64,000 bases of DNA from Bradyrhizobium sp. 132 (GCF_023074185.1 NZ_JADPKY010000157.1:1-64000); one strand, 5' to 3'. Positions 1 to 9,026 are shown, numbered from the stretch's first letter. Notes: a model not told the origin generated them from the letters alone. Translations and numbers: made by a program.

Positions 1-109
1 ATCGCAATGCGCGCCGACAAGACCGACCAGAGCTTCACTTCAATGATCTATCTGGCCGCGGCCGCGATAAACTCCAGATGAATCCCAACAGACCCTAGAT
101 CAATTTGGG

Positions 110-691
110 TTAGATCAACTTGATCGCGATCACAAAGCCGAGCACCAGCACGGCGGCGCCGATCGCCACCCAGAGACCGAGATGCTTCTCGATCCTGACC
201 CGGATCCAATCGCCATAGCGATTGAGCAGGATCGCGACGATGAAAAAACGACCGCCGCGCGCGACGATCGAGCAGATCATGAACAGGACGAGATTGTAGC
301 CGGCAAAGCCCGAGGTGATCGTGACGAGCTTGTAGGGGATCGGCGTCAGTCCCTTGAGCAGGATGATCACCGCGCCCCACTCGGCATAGGAGGCGCGAAA
401 GGCATCGACCTTGTCGCCGAGGCCATAGACCTGGATCAGCCAGTGACCGACCGAGTCGAACAGCAGCGCGCCGATGGCATAGCCGAGCAGGCCGCCCAGC
501 ACCGACGTCGCGGTGCAGATCGCCGCATAGATCCAGGCGCGCTGCGGACGCGCCAGCGACATCGGAATCAGCATCACGTCCGGCGGGACGGGAAAGAAGG
601 AGCTTTCTGCGAAAGCCACGGCACCCAGGATCCAGAGCGCGTAAGGCTTGTGAGCGGCGTCGATGCACCAATCGTAGATACGTTTCAGCAT
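110..691 (-). CDS. YqaA/DedA-family inner-membrane protein
   Basis: A membrane protein of 193 residues with about four to five hydrophobic segments. It carries the DedA/SNARE-associated pattern, with the FAESSFFPVPPDVMLIP stretch near residues 27-43 and GLTPIPYK in the second half. Family members are flippase-like proteins of the inner membrane, but the substrate here cannot be told. The start is placed at the second ATG (Met-Leu-Lys-Arg), as in relatives; an in-frame ATG lies seven codons upstream at 712. The gene lies 57 bases downstream of hisE on the same strand and is probably cotranscribed with it. The family assignment is firm, the function is not. Confidence 0.8.
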   Translation of the reverse strand: MLKRIYDWCIDAAHKPYALWILGAVAFAESSFFPVPPDVMLIPMSLARPQRAWIYAAICTATSVLGGLLGYAIGALLFDSVGHWLIQVYGLGDKVDAFRASYAEWGAVIILLKGLTPIPYKLVTITSGFAGYNLVLFMICSIVARGGRFFIVAILLNRYGDWIRVRIEKHLGLWVAIGAAVLVLGFVIAIKLI

Positions 692-748
692 GGCGCCGCG
701 ATGAAGCACCATCGGACGGATTTGTCCATCGCCAGTTTTGTGACGTTT

Positions 749-1153
749 CTAGTGGCGCTTCCGCGCCACGCGACCCTCGATCGCGACAATTGGCCGCCTG
801 GCGGCCACGCGCGGTGACGCAACTTTGGGCAGCTTCATCGCCGATTTCGGCAGCTTCTCGGCGATGCCGAGCATGTCTTCCCGCCGGGTCATTTCGCGCC
901 AGACGTCCTCGGGACGCACGCCGGCCGAGGCCCAGAGCACAGTGAGATTGTAGAGCAGATCGGCGCTTTCCCGGATCACGGCTTCGCTGTCGCCATTGAC
1001 CGCATCGATGACGACCTCGATGGCCTCTTCGGCCAGTTTTTTCGCCATTTTGGAGGGCCCACGCTGAAACAGCCGGGCTGTACGCGATGTTGCCGGATCA
1101 AGGTCCTTGGCCGCGAGTACAGCCAGATATAGCCGCTCAAGCGAATCACTCAT
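749..1153 (-). CDS. hisE: Phosphoribosyl-ATP pyrophosphatase
   Basis: HisE hydrolyses phosphoribosyl-ATP to phosphoribosyl-AMP and pyrophosphate, the second step of histidine synthesis in the cytoplasm. The protein has 134 residues. It shows the all-alpha MazG-like fold signature, with KLAEEAIEVVIDAV near residues 39-52 and ESADLLYNLTVLW near 62-74. The basic Arg/Lys-rich tail after residue 105 is outside the catalytic core. The gene is not beside other his genes here; hisD lies about 49 kb away in this window. It is followed by the DedA-like gene. Confidence 0.93.
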   Translation of the reverse strand: MSDSLERLYLAVLAAKDLDPATSRTARLFQRGPSKMAKKLAEEAIEVVIDAVNGDSEAVIRESADLLYNLTVLWASAGVRPEDVWREMTRREDMLGIAEKLPKSAMKLPKVASPRVAARRPIVAIEGRVARKRH

Positions 1154-1213
1154 GGTCCTGAAAACTACTCTAAACCAATGGCGGGCGCGTTAACGTCTGA
1201 CAATAAACGGCCA

Positions 1214-1246
1214 AACAGGCCGTCGCGGCAAGCGCGACGGCCTGTT
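1214..1246 (-). terminator. Hairpin terminator for the glycine-rich secreted protein gene
   Basis: A perfect 14-bp inverted repeat (1214-1227 with 1233-1246) surrounds a 5-base loop. It lies 24 bases beyond the stop codon of the minus-strand gene at 1271-1639. Only a short T-containing tract follows, so intrinsic termination is likely but not certain. Confidence 0.65.
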
Positions 1247-1270
1247 GTCGTCAATTCTTCGTAGCCGGGC

Positions 1271-1639
1271 TTAGTAACAGGTCGAGGCGTAGCCTTGGCC
1301 ACCCTGCGCGGACTGATAGGGACCGCCGCAACGGTGGAACGGGCGCGGACCAATATACGAGTCACCGCCGTAATAGACCGGGCCGTCATCATAGTAGGCC
1401 GGCCCGCCACCGTAATAGGCCGGGGCATCATAGGCGTAGGCGTCACGGCTCGCGGCGATCGCAAGCCCGGTGCCGATGGCGCCGGCAATGGCCGCGCCGG
1501 CAAGGGCCGCACCGCCGCCGCCATGCCAGTGGCGGCCGCCGGCGTATGAGGCGGTCGGGGCGACCGCGGTCAACGCCAGCACCGCGGCGGTGGCAATAGC
1601 GACCTTGCGGCCGGCAAACTTCGAAAAGCTGTCAAACAT
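1271..1639 (-). CDS. Small secreted Gly/Tyr-rich protein
   Basis: The product has 122 residues. A signal peptide ends near the ASYAGG stretch at residue 33. A mature part follows with a Gly/Ala-rich segment and repeated AYYGGGP/VYYGGD motifs, ending in a short Cys-containing tail (two Cys). Many Bradyrhizobium genomes carry families of such exported glycine-rich proteins of unknown role. The gene stands alone, ends in a strong hairpin and is divergent from the binding-protein gene at 1868. No function can be assigned. Confidence 0.7.
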   Translation of the reverse strand: MFDSFSKFAGRKVAIATAAVLALTAVAPTASYAGGRHWHGGGGAALAGAAIAGAIGTGLAIAASRDAYAYDAPAYYGGGPAYYDDGPVYYGGDSYIGPRPFHRCGGPYQSAQGGQGYASTCY

Positions 1640-1746
1640 GTCCTGGACCCTCCTTGGGACCTCGAATGGTGCCTGACGACAGGCTCATGTCTTTCAAACA
1701 CCCACATCCCATGTTGGGTTCCCCAACCCCAACACAAGCTGAACGG

Positions 1747-1769
1747 GGTTGCGTGATCGTGACGCAACC
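1747..1769. promoter_or_regulatory. Inverted repeat in a divergent promoter region
   Basis: A perfect 8-bp inverted repeat, GGTTGCGT and ACGCAACC, with a 7-base spacer lies between the divergent genes at 1271-1639 and 1868-2917. Its position and symmetry suggest a binding site for a dimeric regulator, but no regulator gene is adjacent. Confidence 0.4.
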
Positions 1770-1867
1770 GCCGCTCATCCGCCGTTCATGTTGGCGCGCA
1801 GAGACTGCTCCGCCAGCCGGCGCTGCGAGCGTCACGAGATCACAACAAGGCGAGACCGGCGCGACTG

Positions 1868-2917
1868 ATGTTCAGATTCAAGACGACCGCCCTTCGCTGC
1901 CTGCAAGCCCTTGCAATCTCGCTTGCCGCGCTGACTGCACGCGATGTCACGGCGGCTGAGACCGCCGCGCCCTCTATTGCGATCCACTTCGCCTTCGACC
2001 GTCCGATCGATGCAAGCATGGCTCCGTTCTTCCTGGCTGCAAAGGACGGCAGCTTCGGCGCCGAACGTCTCAACGTCTCCTTCAGCAGCACGGCCGGATC
2101 GCCGGAGGCGCTCGCGCGCGTCGCCAAGGGCGAAAGCGAGCTCGCGCTGGTCGACATCAATGAGCTGATCCGCTTCCGCGACAAGGACGATGCGGCACCG
2201 GTCAAGGCGGTGTTCGTGCTGTTCAACCATGCGCCCTACGCGATCGTCGCCCGCAGGAGCCGCGGCATCCATCTGCCGCCCGATCTCGACGGCAAGACCG
2301 TCGGCGTCGCCGATAGCGACCTGTCGATGCGGCTGTGGCCGGCGCTGGCGCAGCAGAACGGCATCAACACGGCGCACATGAAATTCCACAGGATCAGCGC
2401 CGCCGTGCGCGAGCCGATCCTCTCCGCGGGACAGGTCGATGCCGTCGCCGGCTTCAGCTATCTCTCGGCAGTGAACCTGCGCGATCGCGGCGTACCCGGC
2501 GGCGATCTCGTCGTGCTTCGCTATGCCGACTATGGCTGCGAGGCTTATGGCTTTGCCGTCGTGGTCAACCCGGCTTTCGCCGCGGCCAAGCCGGACGCCG
2601 TGAAGGGATTCGTCCGCGCATTGATCGCAGGCATCAACGCGACCGTGAAAGAGCCGGCGCGTGCGGCGGACGAAGCCGCGAGCCGCATCGACGACGGCGA
2701 CCGCAATCTCGAATTGGCGCGCCTGCGCACCGTCCTCGTCGACAATATCCAGACCGACGAAGTCCGTCGCAACGGCCTCGGCGGCATCGATCCCGCGCGC
2801 ATGGACCGCTCGATCGACCAGATCGCGCAGGATTTCAAATTCCGCAAGAAGCCGGTTGCCGGCGATATCTTCGACGACCGGTTCCTGCCGCCGGTTGCAG
2901 GGCGGTTGATCAACTGA
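1868..2917 (+). CDS. ABC-type substrate-binding protein (NMT1/THI5-like)
   Basis: A periplasmic binding protein of 349 residues with a signal peptide of about 29 residues. It has the nitrate/sulfonate/taurine-type (NMT1-like) architecture: an SBP lobe with APFFLAAKDGSF near residue 51, the GKTVGVADSD turn in the middle, and the family's C-terminal helices. Such proteins deliver small organic anions or pyrimidine precursors to an ABC importer. No permease or ATPase gene is adjacent, so it is an orphan whose ligand cannot be inferred. An isolated SBP could also serve a sensor. Confidence 0.72.
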   Translation: MFRFKTTALRCLQALAISLAALTARDVTAAETAAPSIAIHFAFDRPIDASMAPFFLAAKDGSFGAERLNVSFSSTAGSPEALARVAKGESELALVDINELIRFRDKDDAAPVKAVFVLFNHAPYAIVARRSRGIHLPPDLDGKTVGVADSDLSMRLWPALAQQNGINTAHMKFHRISAAVREPILSAGQVDAVAGFSYLSAVNLRDRGVPGGDLVVLRYADYGCEAYGFAVVVNPAFAAAKPDAVKGFVRALIAGINATVKEPARAADEAASRIDDGDRNLELARLRTVLVDNIQTDEVRRNGLGGIDPARMDRSIDQIAQDFKFRKKPVAGDIFDDRFLPPVAGRLIN

Positions 2918-2935
2918 ACATCCGATCTTGGCTTG

Positions 2936-2954
2936 TGTAAGCAATTAGCTTACA
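2936..2954. promoter_or_regulatory. Palindromic operator upstream of higBA
   Basis: TGTAAGC and GCTTACA form a perfect 7-bp inverted repeat around AATTA. It ends 29 bases before the proposed higB start codon. HigA-type antitoxins commonly repress their own operon through such a palindrome; assigning this site to HigA is inference. Confidence 0.6.
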
Positions 2955-2983
2955 TAAGAAACTGCATCGGTTTTGGCAGCACC

Positions 2984-3259
2984 TTGATAAAGTCCTTCCG
3001 GAACAAGGCTTTTGGCGATCTCTGGTCTAAGAGAAAGACTGCGAAGATCGATTCAAAGATGCATGCCAGAGTTCTGCGACGGCTCGATCAACTCGATAGC
3101 GCCACGCTTCCCGAGGACATGGATGTGCTCGGCTTCGACTTTCATCGTCTGCACGGGAAGCCGGTCAGGTACACGGTCCATGTGAATGGTCCGTGGTGCA
3201 TCACTTTCGAATCTGAAAACGGTGATGCCTATCGGGTCGATTTCGAGCAATATCGCTAA
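2984..3259 (+). CDS. higB: HigB-type mRNA interferase toxin
   Basis: A RelE/HigB-fold toxin of 91 residues, family 'plasmid maintenance system killer'. Members cleave mRNA on the ribosome. The sequence starts with the family's IKSFRNKAF pattern, keeps the HARVLRRLDQLD helix and the PEDMDVLGFDFHRLHG segment, and ends with DAYRVDFEQYR. The TTG at 2984 is chosen because it aligns with the usual Met-Ile-Lys-Ser start and leaves the palindrome upstream untranslated. The gene comes first in a two-gene operon with higA 34 bases downstream, the usual HigBA order in which the toxin precedes the antitoxin. Confidence 0.85.
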   Translation: MIKSFRNKAFGDLWSKRKTAKIDSKMHARVLRRLDQLDSATLPEDMDVLGFDFHRLHGKPVRYTVHVNGPWCITFESENGDAYRVDFEQYR

Positions 3260-3293
3260 CACCGAGCCGAGATTGACTCGGCGTGGAGCTGCC

Positions 3294-3605
3294 ATGGTCG
3301 AATATCCTGCCAAGCGAAATCCCCGCCGCTGTCCCGTTCATCCCGGCGCGGTGCTTCGCGAGGACATGCTGCCGGCCTCAGGCAAGACCAAGGTTGAGAT
3401 CGCGCGCCTGTTAGGCATCTCGCGGCAGCATCTTCACGACATCATGGAAGAGAAGAAGCCCCTGTCGCCGGAGGTAGCGGTCCGTGTCGGGAAGCTGTTT
3501 GGAGGCGGCGCCGGGATCTGGGTCCGGCTGCAGGTTGCCCACGACACGTGGCACGCGGAACAGACGGTGGACGTCAGCCATATCCCCACGTTGAAGGTGG
3601 CCTGA
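3294..3605 (+). CDS. higA: HigA-type antitoxin (XRE helix-turn-helix)
   Basis: The antitoxin partner of HigB, 103 residues. It has the HigA pattern PVHPGAVLREDML near residues 12-24, followed by a helix-turn-helix (TKVEIARLLGISRQHLHDIM, about 32-51). A C-terminal helical part contains WVRLQVAHDTWHA. It should bind HigB and the palindrome at 2936-2954. The start is the ATG preceded by GGAG; in-frame upstream codons overlap higB and lack a ribosome-binding site. A small hairpin (3267-3281) lies between the two genes. Confidence 0.88.
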   Translation: MVEYPAKRNPRRCPVHPGAVLREDMLPASGKTKVEIARLLGISRQHLHDIMEEKKPLSPEVAVRVGKLFGGGAGIWVRLQVAHDTWHAEQTVDVSHIPTLKVA

Positions 3606-3679
3606 GCCGTCCACACCAATGTAGTCTTGCAGCCGTTCAACTGGTTGACTGACGACCTTCCCACGGTTCAGCGTATCGC

Positions 3680-5476
3680 ATGCCCATCCTCCGTCTCTAC
3701 ACCCGCGTTCTCGAACTGCTCGGCAAGGAAGCAGGGCTCGGCTGGCTGCTGGCGTTTGCCAATCTCCTGCTTGCCGCCTCGCAGTTCGCAGAACCCGTGC
3801 TGTTCGGCCGGATCGTCGACGTGCTCTCCGGCAAGACGGTTGCCGGATCGGACTCGGCCTGGCCGTTTCTGATGGCCTGGGTGGCATTCGGGCTGTTCAC
3901 CATCGCCTGCAGCGCGCTCGTGGCCTTGCAGGCCGACCGGCTCTCGCACCGCCAGCGCCAGGCGGTGCTGACCGACTATTTCGAGCACATCCTGCAATTG
4001 CCGCTGACCTTCCATTCCGGCACACATTCGGGCCGGCTGATGAAGGTGATGCTCAACGGCACCGATGCGCTGTGGCGGCTCTGGCTCGGCTTCTTCCGCG
4101 AGCACTTTGCCGCGATCCTGTCGGTCGTGGTGCTGCTGCCGCTATCATTGTACCTGAACTGGCGGCTCGCGATCCTGCTGTTCGTGCTTTGCATCGTCTT
4201 CACGGCGCTGACGACCTTCGTGGTGCGCAGAACCTTCGGCATGCAGATGGAGGTGGAGGAGCACTATAGCGAGCTCTCCGCGCGGGCTTCCGACGCCCTC
4301 GGCAACGTCGCGCTGGTGCAGAGTTTCGTGCGCGTCGAATCCGAGGTGAAGGGCTTGCGCTCCGTCGCCGACCAGTTACTCGCGGCGCAAATGCCGGTGC
4401 TGTCGTGGTGGGCGCTCGTCACCGTCATCACGCGCGCCTCCACCACCATCACCGTGCTCGCGATCTTCACACTGGGCATCTCGCTGCACGACCAGGGGCT
4501 GACCTCGGTCGGCGAAATCGTGATGTTCGTGAGCTTCGCGACGCTTCTGATCCAGAAGCTCGAGCAGGTCGTGAGCTTCATCAACAACGTATTCATGGAA
4601 GCCCCGCGCCTGCGCGAGTTTTTCAACGTGCTCGATGCCGTGCCCGCGGTGCACGACCGACCCGATGCGATCGACGCGGGTCGGCTCTCCGGCCTCGTCG
4701 AATTCAACGACGTCACCTTCTCCTATGACGGCAAACGGCCGGCGATCGAGGATCTCTCCTTCACCGCTCTGCCAGGCCAGACCATTGCGCTGGTCGGCGC
4801 GACCGGCGCCGGCAAGTCGACGGCGATTGCGCTGCTGCATCGCGCCTTCGATCCGCAGTCCGGCTTCATTAGGATCGACGGCATGGACGTGCGCGGGGTG
4901 ACGCTGACATCGCTGCGGCGGAACATCGGCGTGGTCTTTCAAGAGGCGCTGCTGTTCAATCGCTCGATCGCGGAGAATCTGCGCGTCGGCAAGCCGGACG
5001 CCACTGAGGCGGAGATGCGCAAGGCGGCAGGGCGCGCACAGGCGCTCGAATTCATCGAGCGCAGCGGCGGCTTCGAGACCAATGCCGGCGAGCGCGGCCG
5101 CATGCTGTCCGGCGGCGAGCGCCAGCGACTGTCGATCGCCCGCGCACTGCTGAAAGATCCGCCACTTCTGATCCTGGACGAGGCGACCAGCGCGCTCGAC
5201 GCCGTCACCGAGGCCAAGGTGAATGCCGCTCTCGACGAAGTGATGAAGGGACGCACCACCTTCGTGATCGCCCACCGTCTCTCCACCATCCGCAATGCCA
5301 CGCGGATCCTGGTGTTCGAGAACGGGCGTGTGATCGAAAGCGGAACTTTCGATGAACTCGTGGCCAAAGGCGGCCATTTCGCCGAGCTCGCCAGGGCCCA
5401 GTTCATGGTTCGGGAGAACGCACGGGCCAGCGTGACAGCTGCTGAGGCTGCCGCGACTGCCGCCCAGTCGCCTTAG
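3680..5476 (+). CDS. ndvA: Glucan exporter, ATP-binding/permease (NdvA/ChvA-like)
   Basis: A fused ABC exporter half-transporter of 598 residues: six membrane helices (about 20-300), then the ATPase domain. Walker A GATGAGKST lies near 373, the LSGGERQR signature near 476, Walker B LLILDEATS near 496 and the H-loop AHRLST near 531. The EPVLFGRI segment of the first helix pair and the overall arrangement match NdvA/ChvA, the inner-membrane exporter of cyclic beta-glucan. No glucan synthase gene is nearby. Bradyrhizobium makes cyclic beta-1,3/1,6-glucan rather than beta-1,2-glucan, so the exact substrate is uncertain. The C-terminal tail is Ala-rich. Confidence 0.82.
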   Translation: MPILRLYTRVLELLGKEAGLGWLLAFANLLLAASQFAEPVLFGRIVDVLSGKTVAGSDSAWPFLMAWVAFGLFTIACSALVALQADRLSHRQRQAVLTDYFEHILQLPLTFHSGTHSGRLMKVMLNGTDALWRLWLGFFREHFAAILSVVVLLPLSLYLNWRLAILLFVLCIVFTALTTFVVRRTFGMQMEVEEHYSELSARASDALGNVALVQSFVRVESEVKGLRSVADQLLAAQMPVLSWWALVTVITRASTTITVLAIFTLGISLHDQGLTSVGEIVMFVSFATLLIQKLEQVVSFINNVFMEAPRLREFFNVLDAVPAVHDRPDAIDAGRLSGLVEFNDVTFSYDGKRPAIEDLSFTALPGQTIALVGATGAGKSTAIALLHRAFDPQSGFIRIDGMDVRGVTLTSLRRNIGVVFQEALLFNRSIAENLRVGKPDATEAEMRKAAGRAQALEFIERSGGFETNAGERGRMLSGGERQRLSIARALLKDPPLLILDEATSALDAVTEAKVNAALDEVMKGRTTFVIAHRLSTIRNATRILVFENGRVIESGTFDELVAKGGHFAELARAQFMVRENARASVTAAEAAATAAQSP

Positions 5477-5664
5477 CAAGTCTTCATGGGACCGTCGAAA
5501 TTCGGCCTATTTCATTGCGGAATACCCCGCTGATGCCCCTATTCCCGACGCACCAGCCGGTATAGGTTTGCGACGCCGCAAGCGGCGGCGCTGGATTCAG
5601 AACCGAACATCAGATCACGAGAGCCGACCGGAACCGGCGGGTCTCCAAGGACCGGAATCGGATA

Positions 5665-7137
5665 GTGCACGCTCTTCGCCCGCTGCTTCGTAAATCCCTG
5701 TTCAACCTGTTCGCTGCGACACTCGCATGCGCCGCATCGCTCGCGCCGCGCGCGGCGAGCGCCGAAGCATTGCTGCTGATCGAGGCCGACACCGGCAAGG
5801 TGTTGCAGGCGGAAAACGCGACCATTCCATGGTATCCGGCTTCCGTCACCAAGATCATGACCGCCTATGTCACGCTGAAGGCGGTCAAGGACGGCAAGCT
5901 CACGCTCGACACGCTGATTACGGTGTCGCCGACAGCGGCCTCGCAATCGCCCTCGAAGATGGGATTCCGTCCGGGAACACAGCTCACCGTCGACAATGCG
6001 CTGAAGATGATGATGGTGAAGTCGGCGAACGACATGGCCGTTGTGCTCGCCGAAGGCGTCGGCGGCTCGATCGACGGCTTCTCCGCGATGATGAACGACA
6101 CCGCACAAAGACTCGGCATGACGCAGACGAGCTACGTCAATCCGAACGGTCTGCCCGCCGACGGCCAGATCACGTCGGCGCGCGATCTCGGCATTCTCGC
6201 GCGCTCGTTCCTGCGCGACCTGCCGGAATACGAATACTTCGTGCACATCCCGGCGATCCGCTTCGGCAAGCGCGTCACCGGCAATTTCAACAAGCTGATC
6301 GGCCGCTATCCCGGTGCCGATGGTTTCAAGACCGGCTTCATCTGCGCCTCGGGCTACAACCTCGTTGCGTCGGCGACACGCAATGGCCGGAGACTGATTG
6401 CGGTGGTGCTCGGCGCCAATTCCGGCACCGCGCGCGCGGTGAAGGCAGCCCAGCTGCTCGAGCGCGGCTTCTCGCAAGACAATCTCACCTGGCTCCGCCC
6501 CTCGCTCGGCACCGTCGAAAAGCTGGTGCCGGTCGACGCCTCGCCGCCGAACCTGCGCGAGGACATGTGCGGCGGCCATCGCAAGCGGCCCGCCAGCGAC
6601 GACGACGACGCACTGATCGCCACCAATGGCGGCACGAGCGGATCGGCCTCCGCCACCGGCGGCGAAGCCCAGGTGACGTTCTTCACCGCTGGGCTTCAAC
6701 CTCCCTTGATGAAGGCCTCCGAGCTGATGGCCACGGCCGCGGCGGCCGCGGAGCCCGTGCTGGTCTATACCGGCCCGACCCGCACCGGTACCGCCCTGAT
6801 CGCCGCGGTCGCGGCCGATGCCGACCAGCAGGCCACCCCAAAGTCGCGTGGCAAGAAGTCGCGCGTCGCCAAGAAGCCTGACGCGGCCGACAAGCCGAAG
6901 GATGCCAAGACGGACGCCAAGACCGAGGCCAAGACAGCGGCGGCGAAGCCGGTTGCCAAGCCAGCCGACGGCAAGAGCGCTGCCAAGCCGGCCGGGACCA
7001 AGCACGCTGCGGCCAAGTCGGATTCAGCAAAGTCCGATGCGGCGGCAAAACCTGCGGCAAGCGGCGATCAGGCACCCAAGCCCGCCAAGCCAAAGGCAGC
7101 GACCAAGCCCGCCGCCAAGCCGGCCAACAACAGTTAG
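5665..7137 (+). CDS. D-alanyl-D-alanine carboxypeptidase (DacA family) with Lys/Ala/Pro-rich tail
   Basis: A periplasmic penicillin-binding protein that trims the terminal D-Ala of peptidoglycan stem peptides. It has 490 residues. A signal peptide ends near AASA (33). The three catalytic motifs are Ser60-Val-Thr-Lys63, Ser120-Ala-Asn122 and Lys222-Thr-Gly224. After the peptidase domain (to about 290) comes a low-complexity linker, then about 100 residues dominated by Lys, Ala, Pro and Asp (from about 390). The usual C-terminal amphipathic membrane anchor is not evident; the basic tail may instead bind the wall or membrane surface. The start is GTG at 5665. Confidence 0.9.
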   Translation: MHALRPLLRKSLFNLFAATLACAASLAPRAASAEALLLIEADTGKVLQAENATIPWYPASVTKIMTAYVTLKAVKDGKLTLDTLITVSPTAASQSPSKMGFRPGTQLTVDNALKMMMVKSANDMAVVLAEGVGGSIDGFSAMMNDTAQRLGMTQTSYVNPNGLPADGQITSARDLGILARSFLRDLPEYEYFVHIPAIRFGKRVTGNFNKLIGRYPGADGFKTGFICASGYNLVASATRNGRRLIAVVLGANSGTARAVKAAQLLERGFSQDNLTWLRPSLGTVEKLVPVDASPPNLREDMCGGHRKRPASDDDDALIATNGGTSGSASATGGEAQVTFFTAGLQPPLMKASELMATAAAAAEPVLVYTGPTRTGTALIAAVAADADQQATPKSRGKKSRVAKKPDAADKPKDAKTDAKTEAKTAAAKPVAKPADGKSAAKPAGTKHAAAKSDSAKSDAAAKPAASGDQAPKPAKPKAATKPAAKPANNS

Positions 7138-7325
7138 CGGCGCTCCGAGCTGAGACCACGCCCACTTTGCACTGCGGCCGCGCGGTTTGGCAGGATTCCG
7201 GTAGCCACTCCCTGGCCTTTGCCCTAAGTCACGACGACTTGCCACCCGTTCCGGCAAGCTCGATACTGGCGGCAATGAGGCAAGCCCGAGACACAACGGG
7301 CTCTGGTAAATGAGGGGAGTTTTCG

Positions 7326-9011
7326 ATGGAGCGCATCTGGCTCAAGCAATATCCGCCCGGCGTGCCTGCTGATATCGAGCCGACGCAATACTCATCGCTG
7401 GTCGACCTGTTGGAGGAGAGCTTTTCGAAGTTCGCCGACCGCAAGGCGTTCATCTGCATGGACAAGTCGATCAGCTATCGCGACCTCGATCAGATGTCGG
7501 TCGCGCTGGCCGCATATCTGCAAGGCCGTGGGCTCCAGCGCGGTGCTCGCGTCGCCCTCATGATGCCGAACGTGCTGCAATATCCGGTCGCGACCGCCGC
7601 GGTGCTGCGCGCCGGTTTCGCCGTGGTCAACGTCAACCCGCTCTACACACCGCGCGAGCTCGAGCACCAGCTCAAGGATTCCGGCGCCGAAGCCATTATC
7701 GTGCTGGAGAATTTTGCCCATACCGTCGAGCAGGTGATCGCGAAGACGCAAGTGAAGCACGTCATCGTCGCCAGCATGGGCGACCTGCTCGGCTTCAAGG
7801 GCGTGATCGTCAATCTCGTCGTCCGCCGCGTCAAGAAGATGGTGCCGGCCTGGTCGCTGCCGGGCGCGGTGTCGTTCAACGATGCGTTATCGGCTGGCCG
7901 CGGCGCGACCTTCAACAAACCGAAACTGTCGCCCGGCGACGTCGCCTTCCTGCAATATACGGGCGGCACCACCGGCGTCTCCAAGGGCGCCACCCTGCTC
8001 CACCGCAACATCGTCGCCAACGTGTTGCAGAACGACGCCTGGCTTCAGCCGGCGATAGTCGCACCCCCGCATGTCGATCAGCTCATGATCGTTTGCGCGC
8101 TGCCACTCTACCACATCTTCGCGCTGACGGCCTGCTACCTGCTCGCGGTGCGCGCCGGCGGCTGTAATCTGCTGATCCCCAATCCGCGCGACATCGCAGG
8201 CTTCGTCAAGGAGCTGGCAAAATACCAGGTCAACAGCTTCCCGGCTGTGAACACGCTCTACAACGGATTGATGCACCATCCCGATTTCAAGAAGCTCGAC
8301 TTTTCCAAGCTGAAGATTTCCAACGGCGGCGGCATGGCGGTGCAGCGCCCCGTGGCCGAGCAGTGGAAGGAGGTGACCGGCTGCTTCATCGCCGAAGGCT
8401 ACGGCCTGTCGGAGACATCGCCGACGCTGACCTGCAATCCCGCGACCACGACCGAGTTCTCGGGATCGATCGGCATTCCCGTGCCCTCGACCTGGATTTC
8501 GATCCGCGACGACGACGGCAACGAGCTGCCGCTCGGCCAGCCCGGCGAGATCTGCGCCAAGGGCCCGCAGGTGATGTCGGGCTACTGGAACAGGCCGGAC
8601 GAGACCGCGAAGGTGATGACCGCCGACGGCTATTTCCGCACCGGCGACATCGGCGTGATGGACGAGACCGGCTACACCAAGATCGTCGACCGCAAGAAGG
8701 ACATGATCCTGGTCTCCGGCTTCAACGTCTATCCCAACGAGATCGAGGAAGTGATCGCGAGCCATCCGGGCGTGCTCGAATGCGCCGTGATCGGCATTCC
8801 CGATTCCAAGTCGGGCGAGGCGGTGAAAGCGTTCCTGGTCAAGAAGGATCCGAACCTCACGGCCGAAGCCGTGATCAAGTTCTGCCAGGAGCAGCTCACC
8901 GGCTACAAGGTGCCCAAGCAGATCGAATTCCGAACCGACCTGCCGAAGACCAATGTCGGCAAGATCCTGCGCCGGCAATTGCGCGACGAGAAGAAGGCGG
9001 AGGCGGCGTAG
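7326..9011 (+). CDS. fadD: Long-chain fatty acid-CoA ligase
   Basis: FadD activates fatty acids to acyl-CoA with ATP, feeding beta-oxidation. The protein has 561 residues, the usual length. It carries the AMP-binding motif YTGGTTGVSKGATL near 214, the adenylate-forming GYGLSETSP near 358, the hinge DRKKDMILVSGFNVYP near 457, and the catalytic-lysine segment TNVGKILRR near 544. The N-terminus WLKQYPPGVP is characteristic of FadD. A GAGG ribosome-binding site precedes the ATG. The DUF924 gene follows after 15 bases and is probably cotranscribed. Confidence 0.95.
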   Translation: MERIWLKQYPPGVPADIEPTQYSSLVDLLEESFSKFADRKAFICMDKSISYRDLDQMSVALAAYLQGRGLQRGARVALMMPNVLQYPVATAAVLRAGFAVVNVNPLYTPRELEHQLKDSGAEAIIVLENFAHTVEQVIAKTQVKHVIVASMGDLLGFKGVIVNLVVRRVKKMVPAWSLPGAVSFNDALSAGRGATFNKPKLSPGDVAFLQYTGGTTGVSKGATLLHRNIVANVLQNDAWLQPAIVAPPHVDQLMIVCALPLYHIFALTACYLLAVRAGGCNLLIPNPRDIAGFVKELAKYQVNSFPAVNTLYNGLMHHPDFKKLDFSKLKISNGGGMAVQRPVAEQWKEVTGCFIAEGYGLSETSPTLTCNPATTTEFSGSIGIPVPSTWISIRDDDGNELPLGQPGEICAKGPQVMSGYWNRPDETAKVMTADGYFRTGDIGVMDETGYTKIVDRKKDMILVSGFNVYPNEIEEVIASHPGVLECAVIGIPDSKSGEAVKAFLVKKDPNLTAEAVIKFCQEQLTGYKVPKQIEFRTDLPKTNVGKILRRQLRDEKKAEAA

Positions 9012-9026
9012 CCGCTCCCTGGATTC

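Noticed and set aside
1832..2944. Minus-strand frame opposite the substrate-binding protein gene
   Set aside because: It is a shadow of a binding protein with a clear signal peptide and family motifs.
5539..7005. Long minus-strand open frame opposite the D,D-carboxypeptidase
   Set aside because: It overlaps a gene with all catalytic motifs; the antisense product is low in hydrophobic order and has no family features.
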